Below are positions 1 to 12,000 of a stretch of DNA of 64,000 nt, piece after piece; positions within the stretch are counted from its first letter, which is position 1, and every line of letters starts with the position of its first letter. This stretch comes from Mesaphorura yosii (Eukaryota; Arthropoda; Collembola; Poduromorpha; Tullbergiidae). The position numbers were made by a program, and so were the translations under genes. The stretch lies in the NCBI GenBank assembly GCA_009869945.1, contig WIXG01000020.1, positions 1-64,000 on the forward strand, written 5' to 3'. The notes under the pieces were generated by a model. It saw nothing but the letters and a program-made list of their open reading frames with translations. It ran no database searches and was not told the origin of the DNA.

Positions 1-7
1 ATTGCAG

Positions 8-32
8 GCGAAAGTACGAGAATGTAGACAAC
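8..32 (+). CDS. Eps8: Eps8 exon (25-nt candidate micro-exon)
   Basis: The window opens with TTGCAG, a good acceptor, followed by 25 bases and a perfect GTAAGT donor at 33. Read with its first base finishing an upstream codon, it gives RKYENVDN and ends in phase 0, which is what the next exon at 303 needs. There is no domain evidence in so short a piece. The acceptor is inferred from only the first seven bases of the window. Confidence 0.55.
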
Positions 33-3000
33 GTAAGTCCTTTCGCTTGATGAGACCTGACAATTTTCACTCCTCCTCGTCGTATTGCGTTACCGTTCGA
101 GCTGAGAGTATGGCAAGAATTTCCACGTTGTCTATAACCTCACGGACCTTCGAAAAAATTCTTACAGCAACTGATTTATTAGCTTTAATTTTGGATTCAC
201 GCACTCGCTGCCAGAATTCCATCCCGTAGTCATATTAGAGTCACGGACTTTTTGTAGTAGCTTGGGTTTTGTAATTTACAGTTTTAATTAACCTCTTTGC
301 AGTGCTACAACATATCAGCTGCTGACCTCGTGGAGGATGTGAAAATGGCTCTGTCTGGTCGACTTCCACCAAACAGGGTAGGGAGTTCAAACAGTCTTCC
401 ACCACCACCAATGAACCCACCACCGGAGCCACCACACTTCCATGGTAAGTGTGTTCACGTGCAAATTACTTGCAATGCGCTGAGGCTGATCCTGGGCTTT
501 CTGCCATGCGAGCGACAGAGTTAATCAGCACACCGTCGTGTTAAGCCATGGCCATGAAATAGAGGACTTGACGCCATGAGGCTTCGAACACAGCCCAAAC
601 GGCGAGCCGCGCCGCGGTGCGGAGAACGAACCGCCTTGCCATGGTGCTTGGAAGTGTAAACAAGATTAATCACATTAATATTAAGCTCCAGTGCAGTTCA
701 TAATCTAGCAGCAGACTCCCACCAAAGTCTTAAATTGTTTCTACTGATCTTCTCATGCCGTGGAAGATAATGCCGTTAGCGCAGAGAGTGTAACTTCATA
801 CACGTCTCGAGATAAATTGTTGTTAGCAGCAGCAGAGAGTTGGAGCCTCATCACCAGATACTGCCATGCTGCTCCTCCTTCATTCCTGATTCCTCTCTCG
901 TTCCCTGTCCATTACTTTGCCGCTGCCGCTGCTCCGTACACAGCAGCAATTCAGGCACGGTAGTCATAAAATTCAGAGCGCAAATATTGAATGGAGAGAT
1001 GAACTGAGTCAGGCGAAAGGTGGAGGAATTGCGTGATAGATTACTCAAGTATGAAAAGAAAGCAGTCCACTGCTCCTGTTTTGTTTGCTGTCTGTTGTGC
1101 ATGGAGAGGAAGAATGAGCAGGTTGTACGTGTAGAACAAAAGAAAAATGAGGAAAATTGCGATGAAGATGATCGTGGACTCGCTTGTTGTATGAATGACA
1201 AAAGAAGTGGGGGAAATCAATATTCCGTATTTGTGCCGGTAGTTGGCCGGAAAGAGAATGTAAGCCAACCACAATAATACATTTCATATTGTGTTCTCCC
1301 ATTACGATTGACTGGGAAAGAGGAGAAAATGGGTTGGGAATTGAAATGCGGATTTAAACAAATATTAATATAAGAGAAGAATAACAATGCGATGGGTCCT
1401 GGCAAAGGATCGCCATTGTTGGACACAGAGAGAAAATAATCTTTCTTCTTCCCTTCCATTTCACTCTGCATCCGCAGGCCAGCGAAGAGTGTATCATTAG
1501 TAAAAAGGCTTAATTGAATTGGAATCTTGAGTGAAGTTTTCAATTATGTAGAATCTCTTCAAGTAACAACAAAGGGGAAGAAACGCAACAGTGTAGAAAG
1601 TGACATCTTAATGCGAGGCGGCAGCGGCGTGTCTGTTTGATGGCATTATTACTTGTGAAATCATGATTGAAGCTTTTCTCTTAGTTTTCGCTTTCTTCCT
1701 TATCCGCACACGCATTCAACTCGATGTGATGACAAAGGGAGAAGAAAATGTCGAAACTCGATGCGAATTCATTCTACTGACTTCAACTCCTCTTTTCTTC
1801 GTAATTGGTTTACATTATCATGTAACTAAATTTGTCGAAAACACACAATAAGGGCTTTGATGTACGCAAGAGGTTATTAACGCTGCTTCTCAGGCTATCA
1901 AACTAAATTACCTCAGACTTTCTTCTCGTAGCCCCTTCACACTTTAACTTTACTGGCGCAATTAAATCATGGATTTAAGCCGTAATGCCGCAAATAATGA
2001 TTATTAAATCCCTTATTTTTGATAACTGAGTTCAATCCGTCTCTTTGTTTTCTTGCAGGTGACGATAACCGCGACGATACGAGTTCGGTTGGTAGCGAAG
2101 GTCGTTACGAACGTGAAGTGGCAATTCTGAACCGATGCTTTGATGATATTGAACGATTCATTGCCAGGCTTCAATATGCGGCAGCTGCCTTTCGAGAACT
2201 GCAACGAAGGAGAAAGTAAGACCTATCAATTCCTTTTCCCGAAAGTTTTCTGATAAAGAATGGCAAGCAAACTTTTTCGTTCTTTATTAATTTTCTTTAT
2301 CTCGGCTCGACACTTTTCTTTTATATTAAAAACTGCCTTCACTCCAAATGTGTAAGTCTGGAAAAGACTTGTTAAATTAGGAAAGGCAGGTGTGGGACAA
2401 ATGAGAGTTTGACTGTTATTGATGGCTTCATAATAAGAACTTGCAGCGAGGTGTCGACGCGAACCGTGCCGTGTCGTATCAGAACTTCTCAGCAGCAAGA
2501 CATCGCCTTCGGAAAATACAAATTTGAATATTGACAGATTTACTTTGGGGGCAATCCATTCATTCTCAAAAACGATCATGGACTTGTGTCATAATTGCTA
2601 ATTACTAAACTGTGGGCGTTGATTGAACTTGTGTATGGCAGGCGTCAATGAATATTCCGCGTCAGTTTCTATTTTTTTTAGACTCTTCGTCCTTGGGAAC
2701 TTCTTGTCTGACAAGAAGATGCTACTAGGTACGTATCGAGATTCGGGTCGCCACCTATACCATCTTGGAGGGCATGCTGAAAAATGGTTATAGTAAAAAT
2801 TTTAGAACTGAGAAATGGATCTTCGATTTGTTTGTGCATTAATGTTTTGTTTTGTTTGTTTTTCATGTTGTTTGAAAACCAGCAATAAATGCATTATAAC
2901 GCAAACTTCGATGTTGATCCATTTCTCAGTTCTAAAATTTTTACTATAACCATTTTTCAGCATGCCCTCCAAGATGGTATAGGTGGCGACCCGAATCTCG

Positions 3001-6000
3001 ATACGTACCTCGTGACATTTCCATGTGAGATGTAAGTAATATTTTTATTTGTGGTTTTCCCACAATCTAAATGAATTGCGATGCTCTTCCGTAATAAAAT
3101 GTTCTCATATACGCAAGAAAATAATGCATAATTAACGTATTCATGAAGATGAGGAAAACTTTGGCAGGATTTTTGACAATTTATATCGCCTTTATTCGCG
3201 TCGTTCGTTTTTCGACTTGATCTCCAAACTGAAAGAAGGGTTCTCAACTCTCTGAATTGAAACGAACGTCTAGCTTCTTTTCGTATCGATTAAAACGAGA
3301 AACACTTCTTTGCCTTTGAAGCGCTTGAAATCAAAGAATCTTTTGTTTTGTGCTCTTTGCTATTCAAGCTTTCGGGGCGAACAAAACTTTTGGAAGCCTT
3401 GCGGCGTTGTTTGGGCTAAGAAGATTAATAAATTAAGCTTCATAAATAAATTAGGAATATTACATCGTATTTTTGCATTAAAAGTGAATTCTCTGGATGG
3501 TAGTTTTTTAAGGTAATGAGGAATGTTTCGCCAAAATTGAGGCGAAAGGTTTCACTTGGAGTTTCATTATCCTTTCCTTTCTCGAACTAAAGCATCAAGA
3601 CACCACAGCACTGTGAAGCAGGCTTCGACACTTCAGTTTACCACCAAAAAGTAAATGTAAGAAATCTGTGGCGACATTGCGAGGCGTAAGGTATGAAACG
3701 GCAAAAGCAATCACAGACGAAGTTAGCCAAACCAAATATTCTATCATTATTGAAAAAAGATGGTGAAAACAAATACCAGTATTATTATTTGTCTTCAACT
3801 CATGACCGGCCACAAAAGTAAATAATAATAAGTCACACTATTGATTCTGGTTTAATGTCAGCAAAGCTTTCCTGTTGACGCAACTGGGGCTCCGTGTAAT
3901 TTGACTCAAGTGACAGTGGCAGCGACAGCCACGTCATAGGACAATCTGGCATTTGCATCTATCTGTAAAAAATATTATGACTGCGGTTCGTATTACCGAA
4001 AAGTGGTTACATGCAAAAGTTGTAAACTTTCATATTATTTTCACCAATCGTCACGTTGTTCCCCGTGACAACGACAGATTTTCGTGCGCCGCGGCGGAAA
4101 GTTTCCGCAATTGGCAGCCGGTCAGAAACAATTCATTTGCATTTGCATTTGGGCTGAGGCGTTTGTAAATTTCTCTTCTGGAGATATTATGCTTTGTATT
4201 AACAAACCCTGGCCCAACACGGAAGCATTTGTACGTCTATTTCTTCTTACTCATTTCCACTTGCTGTGAGTATAAGAAATTGTGAAGGAAATCAGATGTC
4301 GAAAACATACTGGCATTTCCACGAACTACATCGGATTGGTTCAAAGTTCAAAAGATTGGAACAAACTCGCGGCCTTCTCGAGTTGGAGGCGCAGCGGTAT
4401 TGTCTGCCTTACGCTTGCACCCTGATAAGATTCGTCTGGAAACTATAATTCTATAATTACTTTTGTTGAGAGTTGAGAACAGAAATACCCGGCCTCCTTT
4501 TCTGTGCTGACAAAGAAGTTGGGCTCTAGTTCGGCCATAAATTTTAAAAATCGATTAAAACTTACATGTCCGACTGTGGCGTCTGGGTCAATAATAAATT
4601 TTGGACGTGCAAAACCGCTGCTGTCCTTGTAGTATTGCGGTGACGAGTTATTGCTGTATTAATTTGAGAACTAAAGAGCTTGATGTATTGACTTCTTTTA
4701 TTATTTCTTTCAGATCCAAGAAGAGCAAGAAGAAGGATCACGGAGAAGGACTTTTGTCATTGAGGGCTCGCTCCCCACACGAGAGAGAATTTGTGGACAT
4801 TCTACAAAAGTTCAAGTTGTCTTTTAATCTTTTGGTAAGTTGCAATTTGCAGCCAGATGAGTTCTATTTGTGGAGTTGACTGCGGTGTTTCCTTTTCGGT
4901 CTCCTCTCTTCATAATTCCCCATTTCCTCTCAATTTCATCTGCAAAATAATTTCTCTCAAACTCGTCTTTTGATGAAAAGTGAAATGAAATACCGCTCCT
5001 CGTACTCCTGGAACCTCAATCATTATTTCAAGGCGCACAAGTCTAATTTCGATATTCTTCTCGTTTCGCAGGCCAAATTGAAAGCCCACATTCATGACCC
5101 GAATGCTCCAGAGTTAGTTCATTTCTTATTCACTCCGTTGGCATTGATCGTCGATGCTTCTCGCGATGCGCACACAGTTGGTCTGGCCCCACGCGTCGTC
5201 TCTCCACTCCTGACACGCGAAGCTATTGAACTCCTCAATAATTGTCTGACATCGAAAGAGACCGAACTCTGGCATTCACTTGGGGACGCTTGGCTCTTGA
5301 CAAGGTAATGAGTCATCATAAAGTTGTCACTGAACTACTCGTATATCTTTCGATAGAATTCCATCTCGCAAACCTTGGATACGGTATACACAATATAACT
5401 GAGAAGTTGCGAAATTTAATAGTAGTCGAATACCAAAGGAGCAAGTCTCCGTTAATGCAATGCACAAATGTTCTGCACATGCACATGTGTCAACAATGCA
5501 ATTCAATCAGGAGTCATTAAATGTGGTACATTAAGTGGTCACTCACAGTCTCAGAAAATAAGTGTGTCATCGAAGATGCTCATTCTGTTTCATTATTATT
5601 CTCGCTTTCAGTAACTGACTTGTTGATTGATTCGCCCTAATCAGAAAGGACATTTTATCAGTACAGCGGAAAGTAGACAATGCACGACTCTCGTTTCCTT
5701 CGCTTGCGATTGTTGATCGTCTTCACCAATACAGGAATGAGAACTCACAATGAGTCCACAGTACGAGTCTATGCTCAACGCCAGACTGAGTTTTCAATTA
5801 GCTGATAAATGATGATGATATTTATATTGCACCTTGATTGTTTACGCAATGAATTGAGCAATGCAGCGCTGAAGAATTCAAAATGGCCTTCCAATTCAGA
5901 TATTTAATGAGCCTTGTGAAGTGGTACATAGAAAATGAATCCATTTAGCAAACATTGACCGTAGGCAATTGAGACGGCGATCGAACTTGAAGCGACTGTC

Positions 6001-9000
6001 GTAATTGTTATAAATGACGAGTGCATACGTTGGAATCCAATCACCTTGCACAGCTTGATCGCCAAAATAGCCTCAATTGACAATTGCCTCACTTTATAAT
6101 TTAATGTGCGTCATCTGCCAGAAAGAATTTAACGTGAAGTAGTCAATATCTTCTGCATCGTATGTGGCAGGCGGCATTTTAGACATCGCACCAGTTCGAG
6201 CAGTGCGAAGTTGCCCGATTACACCCCTCACCCATGAGAGAAGTATCGCGTCACACCTCGGCGACGGAAAAATATTTGCTGCTGCTACACAAGTTTGTGC
6301 AGTGGTGTTCATGCCGAATCTCTCAACACAATTATGTTTAGGAATTGGAATGGAATGCTTTGTCATGTAGAAATACTCCCACGGGCTGTTCGGCTTGGAT
6401 GTCATGATAAAAGCAAATTAGGCGAAAGAGTACGTTACAGTTTGTGGATCGAAAATAAATTCCAAATACGCGTCGATGTGTCGAAAGACGTAGCGAGCGA
6501 GCGAAGAGCGTAGAATTGTGATTCCTTCACGGATACCCATTTACTCAATCAAGTGCATGACATCTCACACATTTGGCTTACGTCACGACTCATGAGTATT
6601 GCGCGCATATTTTCGCAATAAAATAGGAAACGGGGAATGGTGTAAAATGCAAATGCTGAAATTTAACAATTTCAATGGTCCCAGGCCAAAAATTCCTTTT
6701 CCTTTTCCTGGACCTCTGTTTTGCGTAAACATGCGCCCAAGCACATGGACTCACGCTGCTCGTTAATGGTTGTTGATGCGAAAAATGTGTTGCCAACTCT
6801 GGAGATTTATGCATTTCGAAGTTCTCGAAAACTGAGGCATTTAGCACGTTGACTTCACCAAGCGTATTGCTTTCTTCAGCTTTATTGTGTTATTTTTGTT
6901 TGCGACGTGTTATGCAAGGCAGTGAGCATACTAGTTAGTATGGGCCATTCTGACGCATCTACGTTGGTAGCATAAAGAAATGATTTACTATACACTTCTT
7001 ATTACGTTCCTCGCTTGGTTATTGAAACTCGCAAGATGTACATGAGAATTCGAATATTTTATGTATTGTTTTTCATAAAATTGCATTCATGTAGACAAAA
7101 ATGATGTGATTCGTTTATTCAAGGCAATTTGAACCTGCCAACATCTTCCCAAACTTTGCTCGATATTCGGGGCATAATTCATGCTTTCGATATTAACAAA
7201 ATTCTTAATCTTTATGAATTGGTTTCTAGAGAATATTTATCTGTTCTTGATCTCTCCGAACGAGTAGTAGCAGTCTCGACCAACAAATCTTACCAGATAT
7301 GATTTTGTTGCAGGGATCAATGGAAGGGATACGTCGCGCCATACCAGCCAGTCTTCATGGACGGATGGTCGCCAGTTATTCCGGAGCAGAACTTGGGTGC
7401 TGCAGTTGCGTCAGAGGCTCAACGCAGAGCACAGGAACTTCGAGCACGTGAAGAGGTTGGTTGACTGTTGTAGTTGTCATGTTCAGATTTTATTGCTTTT
7501 TTCTGCAAAATCGAAACACTGGTGCGACAGTATATATTTCTGTCTAAAATGTGTAAGCGACTGCGACAGAAGCCACAAATTACGCTTGCTAGAGCAAAAA
7601 ATACGGATTCGCTTGCACGAAAAAATTAGAAACGGCAAGTTGGACTGCAGAAAGCACAGTTTCAGGCGTATCTTCTAAACTGCAGAGGTTTCGGGTATTT
7701 AGCATTTAAATAGCGAATTTCCATGTAACACACGTTCGTTGTGTTTATCAGAAGCTGTAAATGATGGAAGCGAAGGGCTAATAGAAAACTGGTTGGGAGA
7801 GATAAGTTGACTCTAAAAATACGTGTCATGCGCCACGAATAAATATGTCAACATGTTGCTTATTGCGAGCAGCGCAGAGCACCCGGTTGGAATCATACTT
7901 GGATTCTTGTAAAAGTTAAATCATTATTTCATTCTGAAAGTTATTTTTCCGTGCTCTTTCAATTTCTGCCTCCTACGTAGCCATTTCAGGAATGAGCCGA
8001 GCAGTCGCTGGCGAATGCAAGTGACCAACGAGAAATAAATTGAACTCGCCTTTCGCCGTCTTTCCAGGCGAAAATTACTTTCTCTCTGCCCGTCGTTTCT
8101 ACTTTGTGAACCGAGCTGCAAACGGAATTCTTGAGCACTCGCTTTCTTTTGAGGGAAACCGAGAGGTTATTTTTGTGTCGGGTTCTCTTCACCTACAATC
8201 TGTATGTGCACGAACAAATTATAGTTTATACAATTTGAGAGAGGTCAGAGTTAATGTTATTGCTTAGATGGCTGGATGTTGTGTTGCATGAGCTGCAAGC
8301 AAGCACTCGCTGCAAATACATCAGGATTATCCGAAGTTGCACACGGTGGCAGTGGCCGTGGCTGGCAGAAAAAGGCGGACGGGCCGAGTCTTTTCCTCCT
8401 TTCGGTGAAAGTAAATTAAAGTTGACGTTAACAAAGAAAAGTACTTCATCAATCAAAAAGAGTCCCTAAGGGAGTAAATTCCTTTTGAAGGAATTTAAAA
8501 AATGCAGCAAAGTCCTGACGAGTCTCGAGAAAAGTGGTCCTTACGATTTCGTCCAGTTTGTTAAACATTCGCTGTCCTGCTCATACGCCTACTTAACCTC
8601 GTAGTCACAAGAAAACAAAATAGTTCATCTTGAGCAGCACTTTGTCCTGTTAAATTGTAAGCAAAGCGACATATTCTTTGTTCCTTCCTTTGTTTTTATA
8701 ATTTTTAACATCTCCTAGGAATTTTAAGATTCACAAAGGCTTCCTCCTAAAATACAATTTTTATACAAAAGAAAAGAAATTGAACAAGAATATGTGTACT
8801 CGCAAACTTAGCCTGCAGAAGACTTTGCGTTCACATGGTTCGGAACACTGCAGATAAGCAGGCACGCAAAGCCCAGGCGGAGAAAGCATGAACATGGACG
8901 GTCGGTCGCTTCAAATGAGGTCCTTTCTCATTTTGCGCTCCTTTTGTTTTTTATTTTGTTTTTTTTTGTTTCTCGTTTCTTGTGAAAGGCAAAAGAAAGG

Positions 9001-12000
9001 AGACTCATACAATAAAGTTCAAAAATAAATTCCTATTCTTTGTTTCCTCACACTGACACACTGATTCTTGGAATTCCTGACACGTAGCTACGTACCAGAA
9101 GGTTAAATATGAGTATGCTTCGGTGGACCATCTAATGTAACTCAGAAACGCATCACAGGCAAGCGTGTGCGTTAGAGCAGATTTGTCTACTTCGGTGAGA
9201 CTTGTGCTTTGCTATCGTTGTGTTGCTGGCTGTGAGGTCTGTGAAAGAATGATGATTACAGTGATGCGGCTCGCAAGGCGCAGCAGCTCATTTGTCAACT
9301 CCCAGAATAGAACTTCAATCCATTATTGTCATATTATCAGAAACCGTTTGTATTTATACGCGCAACAGCTCTACTTGGATCTCGAGCGAATTCGGGAATT
9401 CTCTCTAACGATAACGCTTCAGTTCACTCCAATCTCGCATTATCTTGTATCATTACGGCTCAGCGAGAGCGGTTCAGCGCGCAGCACGGTCAGCTGATTG
9501 TGCAGTTAAACTCCTCCGGAAATGAACTCAATTAATGTGAACGATTACACTTTGCTCCAGCAATTTTAATCAAGAGTACAATCTGGATCATCACTAGTGT
9601 GCTTTTATCGCTGATCATCGGAGCTTGACGCATTTCGATGGGACTCTACTTGTAGCGTTTTAAAACAAGCAATTAGTCAATCTCACTGGAAGAGATTGGA
9701 GTCCGGAGCTTGAGCTTGAGATTTTATACGCAGATTCTATTTTTAACGAGGCTGACAGTGGGCCATTTGTTTCGAATGGAATAAACATCTGAACTGGAAA
9801 AAGATTTCAAGTGGTGTCGACTGTGTGTTTGAAGTGAGTCTGCTGCCGGGAGCAAACATTTTCCACCACACTTGACAACATATTTGTCTTAGCTTTCTCT
9901 TGTGGAATGGCAAAGAGATCAGCATTATAAAAGCGGGTCGATTTTGCATTCAGAAGATAAAACGCTGTCGTACATGATCCGGGCAAGCGGAGAAAGTGCC
10001 CACGTCCGGAACCCCTGAACCGAACCAGCATCCTTACGCAAAGCTAATGTTTCACCATAAAGAATTAGACGCTAGATTTAGTGTGAAAACAGGCTAAAAA
10101 CTATCGTTGCCGCGGGTGGGAGAAAAACGGAGACACGACGGAGAAGACTTGCAGGGGCTGTGAGACGAGTTACAATTGGGTACACGTGGAATATTTATGA
10201 TAATGATGATGCTCCAGAATATTAATATAACTTGAAGTATCAAAACTCAGAAGTCGAACGAAGCACTTTTTCCACTCCGAGATAACAACAGGAAATACCC
10301 TGAGATACAGTGAAAGAGGAAAATAAAATGCGCACTTCCAAAGGCAGTTGTTTACCTAGACCGTGCTATTTTTGTGCAAAAAATCTGGAGTTGTTAAACG
10401 TAAACTTATCTATTTAAACTTGTTTTGTTTTACCAGGCCGAACAGCGAGCCCGCGAAAGTCGTGAGAGGTCACTTTCACCTGTTGACATCGCAGGGGACG
10501 AGTTCAACGCAGGTCAGCGGGCATTTGTGGATTCAGTGCGATCACGTGGAGGACGAATTGTCGTGGTCACCCATCCAAGAACAGCAAACAACCACAAAGA
10601 ACTTACTGTTGTGCGCGGGGAGTACCTCGAGGTAAGTCAAGTCGCATTGCAGTCAGTGGCTACCAAGAGATTAAGTTTACTTGGAAAGTGGCAGGAGCTA
10701 ATGGGAATGCCTCACCGCATACGAATGTGAGCAATGGAATCCGCGAATCCAAGTGCTTAAATAATACTCAAAGTCACAACATTATTTATCCCTCACTGCA
10801 CCAACAAACAAAATACTCATCCATGACCCATGGTTCTCTCTTTGTCATGACATGACTCATCCTCCGACTTGTTTCATCAACCACCACAATGCAGTGTTTG
10901 TGAGGTACGATTTACCGCAGAGACCCAGTGTCTGTTGTAAAGAATCTCATTAATACAAATCCAGACTTAATTAAGCAGCATGAAAGGAAACAAGCTACAG
11001 ACCACAATGTCAAGCCGGAGTCAGAGTCAGTCCATGAAATTGAGCTCGCATGCATCTCCTGAATAAATAAACATGCAGGTGACGAATTTCATGTACAAAC
11101 TCACGTCCTGTTTTGATGCAATAACTTATTGACGACATTGACTAGAATGTTCCTCTGTTAAATTATTGACATAGATGTAGGGCCCACACAGGTGATAGTC
11201 TCCATGCATGGCTAGTTTCCGACGCAGAGCGTAAATCGGCAGTGCCAATGAATCCTCATGAAGCAAAAGCCCCGGACCCAGGTGTCAATTTTTGCCTTGC
11301 TAATGCAAAATGGCTGAACACAAGCACTATAAATACGAAGCCAAAAGGAGGCCCACTTCGCAAGGTAGCAGTATATAAGACGGATTACTTCTTATTATTT
11401 TAAATAAATGAGGCTGATGGTTAAGCTTAGTAGTTGCGAAAGGTTAGGATTATCTCGAAAAAACAAGAACACCATTTTTTGATTAAATACGGTGTCCACA
11501 GTTTGCGCATCGAGATGAGTTATGAGACCATGAAAAATGAAACCTGCCTCGTGCGATGGTGAAGAACAAACTACAGCGAGTCATCAACAGCATGATAATC
11601 ATAATCATCATTCACGCAGCGGAGTAAGTGTGAAAGATCGTAAAGAAAATATGGATCACGAGGGATCAGTTATGTTATGATGCCGGGCTTAACTTTCTTT
11701 CTCCCTCGCTGCTTTTTGCGTCCCGCCGCAGTTTCTGCAGTTTGCTGGTGTTTGTTGCTTCGCTGCAGAGCAGCACAACAAGCCCATTTAATTAACTTCC
11801 ACTTTTCAGTGCTTCTTTTTTACAATACCATTAAACTGGGTATGGGTACACATGGTGGCTTGGTGTCCCGTTCCTGCATGTCCGATTCGCATTTATAATG
11901 CCCGCGGACTCACTTTGAGGCAATTGGAGGCTGCAGCTTTGCAAGATACATTTTATTACAGTTCTTAAGACCCTTCGGACCTCATGAAATGAAACCGAAA

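Noticed and set aside
1020-1277. 85-codon plus-strand frame in an Eps8 intron
   Set aside because: No domain, no homology I know, and overlapped by equally long frames on the other strand.
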